Under the pieces are notes generated by a model. The model did no database searches, had not been told where the DNA came from, and worked only from the letters and a program-made list of their open reading frames with translations. A stretch of DNA of 64,000 bases from Emiliania huxleyi CCMP1516 (lineage: Eukaryota > Haptophyta > Isochrysidales > Noelaerhabdaceae). The DNA is taken from positions 593,448-657,447 of the forward strand of contig NW_005198537.1 in assembly GCF_000372725.1 (NCBI RefSeq), read 5' to 3'. Positions 9,830 to 20,068 of this stretch are shown here, one piece after another; position 1 is the stretch's first letter, and each line of letters begins with the position of its first letter. A program made the translations under genes and the position numbers.

Positions 9830-11200
9830 CCGGTGTGAGCTTGGAGACCCGAGATAAGTGCGGTTTGGGACAGCTCGGGCTTGCTACCGATGGGCCTGGG
9901 CCAGGAGAGCGGCAGGGAAGGCGAGGTGGTGAGCTGGCAGGCTGGGGAGTCGGCATGTGTGCGTGTCGCGATGAGCCTGCCAAAAAGCGTTGTTTGCGGC
10001 TATTGCTCAAGAATTTGGGAGAGAAGGCCTGCGTTTTATGACTGCATCCGTGCGTTTGGTGCATGAGGGCTGTGGATCGGGACATATCACGGTCGATGGC
10101 GCCGATAACGACCTCCGGAATGCCCTCGCAATCGCTTGGCATGGGGCCACCGGGACAATCTCGAGGCCTCTCCGTGGCATCACGAGCCGGTGTGAGCTTG
10201 GAGACCCGAGATAAGTGCGGTTTGGGACAGCTCGGGCTTGCTACCGATAGGCCTGGGCCAGGGGAGCGGCAGGGAAGGCGAGGCGGTGAGCTGAGAGGCT
10301 GGAGAGTCCGCGTGTGACCTTGTCGCGATGAAGTGCCACGAAGCGCTACTTCCTGCTCCCAGCTCACCGCCTTGCCTTCCCTGCCGCCCTCCTGGCCCAG
10401 ACCCATCAGTAGCACGCCCGAGCTGTCCCGAACCGCACTTACCTTGGGTCTGCAAGCTCACACCGGCTCGTGATGGCACGCAGAGGGCTCGAGATTGTCT
10501 CCGGTGGACCCCATCCGAGGCGATTGCGAGGGCTTTCCGGAGGCCATCACCGGCGCCACCGACCGTGAAATGTCCCGACCCGCAGCCCTCATGCACCAGG
10601 CGCATAGATGCAGTCATAATATGTAGGCCTTCTCTCCCGACGTTTTGAGCAATAGCCGCAAAAGGTGCTTTTCGGCAGTTCATCGCGACACGTCCAGGTG
10701 CCGACGAAGCGGCTTCCCAGCTCACCACCTCGCCTTCTCTGTCGCTCTCCTGGCCCAGGACCATCGGTAGCATGCCTGAGCTATCCCGAACCGCACTTGT
10801 CTCGGGTGTTCAAGCTCACACCGGCTCGTGATGCCACGGAGAGGGCTCGAGATTGTCCCGGTGGCCGGTGGACCCATCCGAGGCGATTGCGAGAGGGCAT
10901 TTCGGAGGTCATTATATCGGCGCCACGCGATATCCCGTCCCGCAGTCCTCATGCACCAGGGGCATGGGTTCAGTCATAATATGTAGGCCTTCGCTCCCAC
11001 AGTTTTGAGCAATCGCCGCAAACATGCGCTTCTTGGCACTTGTGTGCGCGAACACGCGGTCACACGCCGCGCGGACTCTCCAGCCTCGCTCAGCTCACCA
11101 CCTCGCCATCTCTGTCGCTCTCCTGGCCCAGGCCCATCCGTAGCAAGCCCGAGCTGTCCCAAACCGCACTTATCTCGGGCCGTCAAGCTCACACCGGCTC
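9830..11200. repeat. About 360-bp satellite with an internal inversion
   Basis: The unit start CCGGTGTGAGCTTG appears in plus orientation at 9830 and 10187 (357 bp apart) and in minus orientation at 10463, 10821 and 11194 (358 and 373 bp apart). The switch lies near 10326, where a half unit faces a half unit, giving a large imperfect palindrome. Conserved blocks include AAGTGCGGTTTGGGACAGCT and CAGGGAAGGCGAGG. Confidence 0.9.
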
Positions 11201-11249
11201 AAACGACCCACATACGGGCCCTCACACGCACATTACAGATCATAGACGC

Positions 11250-11480
11250 CACCGAACCCGCCGCCCGGACGCGCGGGTACGCACCGCCGCGCGTGCCGTC
11301 GCCGCGAGTACGGGAGCGAGCACGCGTGTGTGCGCCGCGCCTTCGGCCGGTCGCCCTCGCCGCCGCCACAGCGCTGCCACGGCGGCAGCAGCCTCGGCGC
11401 CGCCGCCCGCCGCCGCCCAGACGCGCGGGTACGCCGCGCCGCGCGTGCCGTCGCCGTCGAGCGAGCGCCACGGTGCCGGT
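11250..11480 (+). repeat. 152-bp GC-rich tandem repeat
   Basis: ACGCGCGGGTACGC followed by CCGCCGCGCGTGCCGTCGCCG occurs at 11269 and 11421. Confidence 0.7.
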
Positions 11481-11839
11481 CGTCGCCGCGCGCGAGCAAG
11501 CGTGGCGCTCCTTCTGCTGCAGGCGCGGCGGGCAGCGCCCGCTACGACGCCTCGCAGGCTGAGCCTCGGCGGCGTCGAGGTCGGTCGCGCTCGCTCCCGC
11601 GGGCGCGGCGGTCGCCACCGATCCGGACGCGGCCATGGCGGCCCTCGCGGCCGGCGCGCAAGCCGCAGAGCCTGCCGGAGGTGCCACCCGAGCGGCGAGG
11701 TGAGTCGGTGGCGGCGGTGGCGAGGCCTATGGCGGTGCGAGCGGGGCTGATAGAGGCTCGTCGATAGTGCATCGGCTCGGAGGCTGCGATTAGCGGCTAA
11801 TCACCAGGTGAACGCAACTGCGCCGCTCGCCACCAAAAC

Positions 11840-12240
11840 GCCGCCGAGAGCCGCCGCCGGCTGCGTCGCGACCGCCGCCGCGCGGCTCGCGGCGGTGGAC
11901 CCAGCGTCGCCGCTCGGAGCCGCCTATATACTCGACCAAGACTCGGGCTCACGGCCGGGTGAGCGACGGGCTGGTTGACGGCCGCCGGCGACCTAGCACG
12001 GCGCTGCACGCCGCCGAGACGCCGCCGAGAGCCGCCGCCGGCTGCGTCGCGACCGCCGCCGCGCGGCTCGCGGCGGTGGACCCAGCATCTCCGCTCGGCG
12101 CCGCCTATATACTCGACCGAGACTCGGGTCACGGCCGGGAGAGCGACGGGGCTGGTAGACGGCTGCCGGCGACCTAGCACGGCGCTACACGCCGCAGAGA
12201 CGCCGCCGAGAGCCGCCGCCGGCTGCGTCGCGACAACTGA
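11840..12240 (+). repeat. 181-bp tandem repeat carrying a TATA-like motif
   Basis: Unit starts (GCCGCCGAGAGCCGCCGCCG) lie at 11840, 12021 and 12202, the last partial. Each full unit contains GCCGCCTATATACTCGACC and ACTCGGG(C)TCACGGCCGG. Confidence 0.9.
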
Positions 12241-12915
12241 GTCCGCGCGCCACGCGCGGGCGAGGGGAGCGGCGACGGGGCGGTGGGCGACGAGCCGCAG
12301 CAGCTGCGCCTAAAAATGAGGTGGCGGCGGGAACTAGAGCGTCATCTGCTGCCGTGCGGGGAAGCGATCACCGCCCTCGAGCGCGCCGCGGCAGTAGTCC
12401 GTCCGAACCAACGCGACAGCTCGGTCCGCGCGCCGTGCTCGCGCGGCGGTGAGGGGGGCGGCGGTGGGCGGTGCCGGCGGCGAGCCGCAGCAGCGCAACG
12501 GCCACGCAAAGGCTGCGGCCTGAGAGCGCCGGAGAGGAGGCGCTCAAGATGGTGGCGCATGTCAACAGCGCTCCTCCGGAGCAATCGATTCGGAGACCTC
12601 GCCGCCGCCTCGCCGCGGGGCTGAGCCGGCACAACCTTCGGGCTTTCATGTCTGCGGCCGCCCGCCACCGAGGAGCGCCTTTTTCTTTTTTGTCGTACTG
12701 CAACTCAAAACAACTTACCTTCCTACCGTCACGCCTACCTACCTTATCCACTAGCTCTCGAACCAAAACACACATCATCAGTTGCGGAAGGCTCGAGTTG
12801 TACTCTGATACAGACTACCCAACCCACACACTGAGTGAGGGCCAGGTTGCAGGCAGGCAGCCCTGGTCGATCGAAATAAATACAAGCCGGCAAAGCCGGC
12901 GGTCGCAGCCGTGCT
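12241..12915. other. Intergenic with a degraded GC-rich direct repeat
   Basis: GTCCGCGCGCC...GCGACGAGCCGCAGCAGC-like blocks occur near 12240-12310 and 12424-12500. From about 12650 the base composition becomes moderate. No gene was recognised. Confidence 0.4.
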
Positions 12916-13493
12916 CTAGAGAGATATCGCAGTCTCAAGTGAGCTTCCAGGCTGAGCCGGTGCAGCGTTTGCCGGAGCAGCAGCCGTCGCCGAAGAATAA
13001 TCGTATCCCCACGCCCCGTATTCGAACCCCTCGTCGCATATCTCGTCTTGTGCCTCACCCGCCCTCGCCACCGAGTCTGCCCAATTGTCGCTCTCCGCTG
13101 CCGGTGCTGGCGTGTCTCCTAGGTAGCTGTTGAGAGCTTGCACAAACTCATCGAGTGAATGCACGACGACAAACACAGCACCCGCCCGAACCAACCGTGT
13201 GCGCCACTCCTGTTGGCGCGTTGCAGCCGAGCACCGGGTACTTTCACCTCGACTGCCAAGCCGATCTCGTTGAAGGCTCCTCGCCAGTGCACGAAAACAT
13301 CCGGGTAGCCGCTCGAGCTCCCGGTTGTTCGGAGTGCGTTCCATCGTATGGCGCCAAGGCGACCGCCGCCAAGGAAGGCGCCATTGACAGAACCCACAAA
13401 GGGCATGTCAGGCCAGTGTTCGCGCAAAAAGTGAGCGATTGCCTTCTGTATCTCATGCTCGCGGCGATGCCGAGAACGCGTCATGTTGAGCAC
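12916..13493 (-). pseudogene. VRR-NUC domain protein with a single -1 frame break
   Basis: Reading from 13493, EHEIQKAIAHFLRE, GSVNG, then G-Y-P-D...E-V-K is the PD-(D/E)xK core of the VRR-NUC nuclease family. The frame then needs to move by one base within about 13225-13245; in the next frame it continues RQQEWRTRLVRAGAVFVVVH, exactly the helix-strand that follows the catalytic E-x-K and includes the family's conserved Gln. After this comes an acidic/Ala tail to the stop at 12916. No intron of plausible length and no slippery heptamer is present, so a one-base deletion or a sequencing error is the simplest reading. The family includes Holliday-junction resolvases and the FAN1 nuclease domain. 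Confidence 0.75.
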
Positions 13494-13956
13494 GGCGCGA
13501 CTGTTATGACTTTGCGAAAAAAGTTTGTTTTAGAATCGCGAGTGTTCAGTGAGATCAATCGAATAAGTACACTATAGTCCCGGTGACCACCCGCAACCAT
13601 TCGAGGCGATTTGCAACGCTTTTACTGCATTTTTTTGAAAAACCCCACCCTATATGAGATACCAAGCCTGGGTATTTCGATTGCGGCTGTAAGTTCACTG
13701 TAAGACTTATCTTGTTTTGTTTGTGAGCTGTGAAACGCATCCATGGAAAACAATATTTCCTGGCCCGTGCGCTGGGTTCCGGAGCCAGATAGGGGGTCAA
13801 ACCTGGCGAGGCACTCCCACGCCTCAGGTCATGCGCCCCCGGGCAAGGGAACCCGAGATGCCGGGCAAGGGCGTAGAAGACCCTTATGCCGGGGTGTGGG
13901 GCGTGCCTTGGCGAGGTCCTCCAAGGCTGGAAGTCGCTCGCCAGGGCAAACGGGAA

Positions 13957-14559
13957 ATGCGACTTCTGCTGACGTTCCTCCTCGTCTTCCTCGCCTACCT
14001 CGACATTTGCACTCCGCCCACGCGGCTCCCTGACGAGGTGGACGGCGCGGACGCCGTCGGAGCGGCAATGGACGGCCTCTGGCGGCTCACGCCGGCTCAG
14101 CAAGCGCTGGCCGCCGCCGCAGCGACCGCGGCGAATATGGTGTGGTGCCGCTTCGCCTTTGGTGACCACCGCAAGATGCCCGCGACATGGTGCGCCGCTG
14201 GGCTGCTCGTCGGCCTGTCCGGCTGGGCACTGCGGCAGTGGTCCAAGGCTGTGCTCGCCGACAGCTTCTCGTACCAGATCTCTGCGCCACCCTCTCTCCT
14301 CAGCGGCGGGCCGTACACCTACCTGGTCCACCCCGGCTACAGCGGCATCTACCTCCACCTCGCCGGCGCCTCCATGCTCAACATGGGAGGCAGCAAATGG
14401 CTGCGCGTACCTGTGACCGTCGCGACCGTTGCCCTCGCCGTCGCGGTCGGAGGGAAGCACCGGGTGGCACCGGAAGAGCGGCTGCTCCAATCGCAGTTTG
14501 GAGACGCGTGGGCCGCGCACGTCCAGGCTAGGTGGAGGCTGCTGGCGTACCCCGCCTGA
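13957..14559 (+). CDS. Isoprenylcysteine carboxyl methyltransferase-like membrane protein
   Basis: Single exon, 200 residues from the ATG at 13957, which opens a hydrophobic segment (MRLLLTFLLVFLAYLDI). Two more hydrophobic stretches follow (around residues 40-80). The C-terminal half has the family hallmarks: GPYTYLVHPGYSGIYLH (G-P-Y-x-Y-x-x-H-P-x-Y), a further membrane segment, and EERLL...FGDAWAAHVQARWRLL. These bind S-adenosylmethionine in ICMT/PEMT-type enzymes, which methylate prenylcysteines or lipids. The frame is open upstream to 13717, but that part is repeat-like and not conserved in type. The substrate cannot be predicted. Confidence 0.75.
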   Translation: MRLLLTFLLVFLAYLDICTPPTRLPDEVDGADAVGAAMDGLWRLTPAQQALAAAAATAANMVWCRFAFGDHRKMPATWCAAGLLVGLSGWALRQWSKAVLADSFSYQISAPPSLLSGGPYTYLVHPGYSGIYLHLAGASMLNMGGSKWLRVPVTVATVALAVAVGGKHRVAPEERLLQSQFGDAWAAHVQARWRLLAYPA

Positions 14560-15395
14560 GCGCTGCGCCTGTGGTCCGCGGCCCCGGCTGGTACGTTTCA
14601 CACTAGGAGCCAAAGCGCTGCAGTGGTGCATGGACATGCGTGACTGGCGTGTGATGAATATTTCGAATCTCTCGTCGTAGTGTGCGCGGGGAGAGGGCGT
14701 GTGTGCGGGGGCGCCCGTGAGGCGCGTGAGCGCCACGCGCCGGCGCGGACAGAGAATATCTCAGCGGGACAGCGGCGGGATCGGAACCCAGGACGGGGGG
14801 CGCCAAGACGGCGGCGAAGCCGTGGAGGAGAGGGGGGGGGGAAGAAGGGCGGGCGTGTCTCACCGCAAACAACCTGCCGTCTCCAGTCTGTCCTGGTGTC
14901 CAAACTTCAGCACTTAACGCCACAATTCTCACGCCACCTACGATGAGTCCGACTTCCACTTCGGTTGGTTACCAGATCAGACACACACACCAGAGAGAGC
15001 GAGAGGCACGCGAGAGAGTGTGCCACGAGGAAACCCACACCGCCGCATTACGTACATACCACTGTGTGCTACACAAGGTCGACATCAAAGACGTGGTATT
15101 CTCAAGGGGAGCATACTGTTCGGAACGGCGCTGCGCAGCTCACGCTGCACGCCTGCTGCGACGTCGCACTCTGTGCGCCCGGCCTGACCAGACCGTGCGC
15201 ATGGTGCGCGCCTGCAGATGCGCAGCAGCGCCGACTCCTCCGTACACGCCCCGACCCCTGGAAGCGTCTCGCCAGGGGCCCTCACCAGTCTTCAGGGTGG
15301 ACCGTACTCGCCCTAGGCAGCGGCAACGGCAGCGCAGAGCGCAAACATGGAGCCCCGCTAGACTAGTCCCATGGCGGGAGGGCGGCCGGGGGGGT
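14560..15395. other. Intergenic, no gene recognised
   Basis: Open frames are present on both strands but without protein-like order. A GAGAGAGCGAGAGGCACGCGAG purine stretch lies near 14990. Confidence 0.4.
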
Positions 15396-15995
15396 CTATG
15401 CGGCGCCGCTCGCAGCAGCGATCCGCTCGATCCGCTCGCGCTGCTGTATCCACTTGCGCAGCTGGCACGCCTGCGGCGCGGGGGATGGGCAAGGGCAGTT
15501 GGCGTGGTTAGCCGAGGTTCGGCAAGGAGGGCGGCGGCGCGTGGAGGGCGCGTCACCTCGACCTCGGGGTGATTGCGGCACGTCGGCTTGATGCGTGAGG
15601 ACACCGGCCGCTGCATAGCCTGCGCGAGCAGGCGGGTCGGCAGTCGGGGGAGGGAAGGAGGCTGCCTCGCAGGACGGGGCTCGGCGCGGCGCCTCGCGCA
15701 CGACTTCCAGCTTGAAGGCGGCCGAGTGGTAGCGGCGCTTCTGCGCCTGGCTCTTCTCTCGCTTCTTCGACGGGGGTGCGAGCCGCGGGCCGCACTTCGC
15801 GCTGGCCGTAAGGATCATGCCGCCTCCCTGGCAGTAAGGATCAGGCGCGAGGGAGAAGAACTGCAGCAGGCCCGCCGCCTCGATCTGCTCGACATCGGCT
15901 CCGGTTTCGGAGACGCGCGCGACCGCGCCGAGCTTGGAGGCCGACTCGGCCGGAGAAGTCGGCTCGGGCGACTCCGCTGCGTGAGCGGGCAGCAT
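15396..15995 (-). CDS. Small helix-turn-helix protein, three exons
   Basis: Exons 15693-15995, 15563-15619 and 15396-15470 join in phase into a 144-residue protein. The C-terminal half reads YHSAAFKLEVVREA | MQRPVSSRIKPTCRNHPE | ACQLRKWIQQRERI, a homeodomain-like helix-turn-helix (KLEVV helix, RIKPTC turn, QLRKWI recognition helix) of the kind found in CENP-B/Brinker-like and transposase-derived DNA binders. The N-terminus is Ser/Glu-rich with a basic KKREKSQAQKRR patch. Intron 1 (15620-15692) starts with GC, intron 2 with GT. ATG 15995 is preferred because the 32 codons before it overlap a dispersed repeat. Function beyond DNA binding is unknown. Confidence 0.65.
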   Translation of the reverse strand: MLPAHAAESPEPTSPAESASKLGAVARVSETGADVEQIEAAGLLQFFSLAPDPYCQGGGMILTASAKCGPRLAPPSKKREKSQAQKRRYHSAAFKLEVVREAPRRAPSCEAASFPPPTADPPARAGYAAAGVLTHQADVPQSPRGRGDAPSTRRRPPCRTSANHANCPCPSPAPQACQLRKWIQQRERIERIAAASGAA

Positions 15996-16097
15996 GGACA
16001 AACTAATGACTAGTCTATACCCCTGACGTAATTGTGGTTGGGCCGAGCAGCTACCCGGGTACTGTGAACAGACTGTGAATGTGAATTTCGACATAAC

Positions 16098-16172
16098 TGG
16101 CCCAACCCTCCATCATTCGCCTTTCCACCCCTACAGTCCAAAGCAAAAGTCTTTGCCGGCACACACACACAA
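16098..16172 (+). repeat. 75-bp repeat, copy 1
   Basis: TGGCCCAACCCTC, then CCTTTC(T)CACCCCTACAGTCC and AAAGCAAA(A)GTCTT. A second copy lies at 18445-18528 just upstream of the CBM1 gene. The CCCCTACAG in both would fit a 3' splice site in a 5' leader; this is inference. Confidence 0.7.
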
Positions 16173-16638
16173 ACAAAATGGAGCGGGGCTAGGGTTGCGC
16201 AGCTATCGTGAACAGGAGCGAGTTCGCGCTGCGCTAGGCTCAGACGGCACCCGCGGGGATGGTTGTGTGGTTGCCTCCTCGACTCGGACGGCCGCCTCAG
16301 AGGGCGGGAATGCTTCCTCTCGCCCTCTCACCCGCGGGAGATGGCCGAGTCCACGGAGCCGCACGCTGCCTCTCCTTGGACGCAAGGCTCCGACTTCTAT
16401 AGAGAAAACCCCATCTGCTGGCCCTCGCCCTCAGTTGCCAGGGCTGTGGGCTGCAGAATTGGCGTCGGTGGCATCTACGCAGGCTCTGCAGCGTGATGGC
16501 TCGAGGCCGCACTTTTTTGAGGGCCATGAAATTTAAGGTGTTGCTGCGCAAAAGGGGCGGGGCGCGGGCGCGCGCGGCTCGCCTAGAGCTCGTTTTGGAG
16601 ATCAGACCTTTCGATGATTCATGCTTTCTAGCATGTCT

Positions 16639-16830
16639 TGAGCACTTGAGCACTTGATAGGGTCGATTCCGCGTGGTACGGGACCCCTCGATCGTCTCGC
16701 CCTCCCTCACTGGTGTGTTCATTGGGGGGGGTCATAACAAACACGGTACAGGATCGAGGTGCACGCTGCTGAGTGAGGGACCCCAGAGGGTAGATCGAGC
16801 AGTGTCGTCCCCCCTCTCCATCATCTTCCT
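16639..16830 (+). repeat. Dispersed repeat family D, copy 1
   Basis: GAGCACTTGAGCACT, GGTCGATTCCGCGTGGTACG and CATTGGGGGGGGTCATAACA are repeated almost exactly on the minus strand at about 36830-37008. The two copies differ by about 25 bp of internal sequence near AGTGAGGGACC. Confidence 0.8.
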
Positions 16831-17262
16831 GGGAGACGTCGGCGGCCGCGATGGCGGTGTGACCGATCGAGCTACAAGAGGAGCTTGTTCAGCAGGATCC
16901 AGGATAGTCTCGTGCACTACCTCACTGGGTCTGAGATCATCGAGACGCCTCCCATCACCGTCTCGGATTCGTGTGGAGTCGAACCACTCCGGGATTGTGT
17001 GCGCCACAGCAGCCTGTGAGGTGATCGAGAAGCACAATTCTCAGAACGATGGGCTTGCCATCGCGCATCGGGCTGCGCTCGGGCGAGGCGCGCGCGCGCA
17101 TGGCAGGCCGAGCAGGCTCGGCATATGGTGAACTCCCGATGTCGCGATGGCTGTCCCGCTTTTCCCGCGATCATTTCGTCCGTCCAATCGAAGGAAGCGC
17201 CGCCCAGTTATGGCGTGTGCCAAACTTGTTACCGTTCTTCGTCCGAGATTCCGTGGTTTTTG

Positions 17263-18215
17263 CCTGAGGGAGGGTGTAGAGGATGTAGAGTGTAGAGCGC
17301 TGTAGAGCTGTAGAGATGTAGAGCGCTCTGGAGCGCTGTAGAGCTGTAGAGCTCTACATCCGCCGCGGGACGAAGCGCCTCCGTTGTAGAGCGATGTAGA
17401 GCGCGATTTTGCTGTAGAGTTTGTTGTAGAGGCTCTACAGCCAAACCGCCGGGAAGGCAGTGACTCAAAGAGGTCGAGCCGCGCTAATGGGGTGTCTCCG
17501 AGCTTACTGGAGCTCTGATGGACAGCCCTGACTATCCCTGACACACAGAGAGTCCCTCTGACGGCAAACAACACCCTATAACTGCGTCATGACCAGCCTG
17601 CCATGTGTCGCCGGTGCCGCATTCGTCGCTGTGCTTCTTTAGCAGGCGGTGGACTGTCGGCTGCGAGGACGGTCGCATTTGCGCGAGGCGAGGCGAGCAT
17701 TGCTGCGCGTTGCATGCGCCATGCCTCGCGCCAGCGCGTGCGGGAGCTCCTGGCTGAGCGTTGAGTCCAGGCGAGTTGCGCTGGGCCACTATCACTACGC
17801 CGAGCCGAGCTGACGCGCCGAGGCGCCGGCCAGTCGCAGCCGTGAGGCATGCCACAGCAGCAGAGGCACCTGCCACCCATTGGGCGGGCAGACAGAAGGC
17901 CAGGGCCGCACTGGCAAGTGCAACGCGCCTCATGTCGGAGAGCGACCGTGCCTCGTTCGCCGCTTACGATGAAGAGTTTGTTGTACGTACTTTTAGCTTA
18001 CTGGGAGAAAAGAGAGAGGGGGTTGTGTTCCCTAGTGTAGACATTTCACGTTGTAGAGCGCCTCTACATCGCTCTACAACGGAGGCGCTTCGTCCCGCGG
18101 CGGATGTAGAGCTCTACAGCTCTACAGCGCTCTACAGCGCTCTACAGCGCTCTAGATCTCTACAGCTCTACAGCGCTCTACACTCTACCATCCTCTACAC
18201 CCTCCCTCCCTCAGG
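17263..18215. mobile_element. Non-autonomous element with about 150-bp terminal inverted repeats
   Basis: The left end (17263-17405) and right end (18065-18215) are inverted copies starting CCTGAGGGAGGG and built of GTAGAGCGCTGTAGAGCTGT-type subrepeats, then CGCCGCGGGACGAAGCGCCT and CCGTTGTAGAGCGATGTAGA. Runs of T flank both sides (GGTTTTTG and GGTTTTTCAG), so a short T-rich target duplication is possible but not provable. The interior (about 17420-18050) cont has an open minus frame of 133 codons with SQPTVHRLLKKH, which looks helix-turn-helix-like and could be a transposase remnant; I do not claim it. Confidence 0.75.
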
Positions 18216-18444
18216 TTTTTCAGTGTATGTAGCTCTTACGAACATACCCGTAGGTGAACTGCTGACGGGGTTTGCGATTTTTGCACGGCATTCGGATTTT
18301 CGCTATTTGGTTGTGTGGGTGTGAATCCCGGGATTAGTCGATGGTTACGCGTCGGCGACGCGGGCGCCTTGCGGGCAGAGCCCTTAGCCACCCTTTATCT
18401 TGCGCGGTCATAAACTACAAGAAGAAAAACTACAATTTGTTTGT

Positions 18445-18528
18445 TGGCCCAACCCTCGCGCCTCGGCATTCATTCGGCCTTTCTCACCCCTACAGTCCAA
18501 AGCAAAGTCTTGCCAACATACACACAAA
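18445..18528 (+). repeat. 75-bp repeat, copy 2
   Basis: Matches 16098-16172; see that entry. It ends about 130 bp before the ATG of the cellulose-binding protein. Confidence 0.7.
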
Positions 18529-18661
18529 TCGTTCGGCGAGAGCAGCCACTGGCACGGATCGGACCCATCACCCCCCTCCCCCCCCGCCCCCCCCAAACTG
18601 ATGACGTAACGACAACGGACGCTCCGCTCCCCGAAGAGCAGGCCGGACCGACCCGATCTGG

Positions 18662-20068
18662 ATGAAAAGCGCAATGCTCGGATACACGGAGAAAGAGGCC
18701 TCGCCGCCGTACGGGCTCCTCGGTGCCCCCCAGCAGCGTCAATCGGCACCGCTCCGCCTCGTCGGCGCGGGTCTCGGGGTGCTCTTTGGATGCTTTGTCC
18801 TCGTTGGCTTCACAACGGGAAGCCTCCCGACGCTCCTCTTGCGCGACTCCGCTGGGCAGCTTGGCGCGTGGGACCAATGCGGCGGCATGGCGTACACCGG
18901 GTCGACAAAGTGCCGTCGGCCCCAACCACCAACCCGCAGCCACCACATGCCCGTCCCAGCGGCCCAGCCTCTGCGACAGCCTCCCGCACACCGCTGCCAC
19001 CACCGCCTTGTCCGCCACCCTCCAGGTGTCCCAAGGACTATGTGTGCTCGGCGCGTCAGCCCGGTTTCTCCCAGTGCGTGCCCGGATGGATCCCCCTCTG
19101 GTACTCCGCCTGGCGCACGGGCGACGTGGACGATGACATTTTGGTGGCGCTCGCCGCGGGAGGGAAGGACGATGCAAAGCCCGCCTCGCCTGGCCCGTGG
19201 GGGCAGTGCGGCGGCGCAAAGTACGCTGGTCCCACGAAGTGCCCCAACGACTACGCATGCAAGTACCGCAGCGTCACGCTCAGCCAGTGCATCCCCTCGA
19301 GCATCGCCAAATGGATACCCGACTACCCGCACAACGACGAGCCTGGCGACAAGGAAAAGTCTGACGACAAGCAGAGCAAGCACGACTCGGACAAGGCGTG
19401 CGCTGGGCCCTCGACCTCTCTCCCTCCCTCGCGCAGCGGCCAGCAGCTCTAGCAGCCCGAGACTCACGCGTGCCGTGTTCTGCTGTAAGGACGACAAGCC
19501 CGACGACGACAAGCACGGATCGGACAAGGATGACAAGAAGGACGACGAGAAGGGCGACAAGAAGGACGACGAGAAGGACGACGAGAAGGACGACAAGAAG
19601 GGCGACAAGAAGGGCGACGCTCCCTCCCTTTCCCTGCTGCTTGCCATGAAGAGTAGTGACGTTGGGAGCTGCTGCTACAGCAAGACTGGCCCCTCTGACT
19701 GCGAGCACCCGGGCGACTGGTGCAGCAAGACTGAGGCGAAGTGTACGGATTGTGGAGGTACTTTCTGGACCGCTAAGCAGATCGACGACTTTAAGCACCG
19801 CAAGGTGCGCCAAGCTGAGCCTCCAGCATTCTTCCTCCAGATGCGGCACTCAGAGCCCGCCTCCCGTGGTTCAGGACGAAAAGAAGGACGGCGACAAGGA
19901 TGACAAGGGTGGCGAGAAGGACAAGGACGACAAGAAAGACGACAAGAAGGTGAGCCCCCCCGACCCCCCCCCCACACAGCGTAAAAGCAGCATTGCCCAT
20001 GAAACATTCAAACCTAGATTCAAAACTTATAGGACGGGGGAAAGGACGACGGCAAGAAGGATGACTAG
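18662..20068 (+). CDS. Membrane-anchored protein with two CBM1 cellulose-binding modules
   Basis: Five exons (18662-18909, 19026-19395, 19490-19804, 19875-19949, 20033-20068) join in phase to 347 residues. A single hydrophobic segment lies at about residues 31-55 (type II anchor or uncleaved signal). Two fungal-type CBM1 modules follow: WDQCGGMAYTGSTKC|PKDYVC...FSQCVP, split by intron 1, and WGQCGGAKYAGPTKCPNDYAC...LSQCIP. Next come a Lys/Asp repeat tract (DDKKDDEKGDKK), a second Cys-rich unit (CCYSKTG...WCSKTEAKCTDCGGTFW) that also looks carbohydrate-binding, and more K/D repeats to the stop. No catalytic domain is visible, so it probably tethers or scaffolds wall or scale polysaccharide. 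Intron 2 starts with GC. Boundaries of the last two introns are less certain. Confidence 0.8.

Noticed and set aside
13215..13250. 32-bp intron (GT...AG) to explain the VRR-NUC break
   Set aside because: It would delete the conserved Gln-containing segment and is shorter than any other resolved intron; a one-base loss fits better.
13555..14736. 393-codon minus-strand open frame
   Set aside because: It is antisense to the ICMT-like gene, whose strand shows family motifs; the frame is open only because of GC content.
17532..17933. Transposase inside the TIR element
   Set aside because: SQPTVHRLLKKH hints at a helix-turn-helix but there is no catalytic motif and the frame is short.
18236..18262. 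CCCGTAGGTGAACTGC resembling the 18S rRNA 3' end
   Set aside because: Only about 15 bases match and no rRNA flank or ITS follows.
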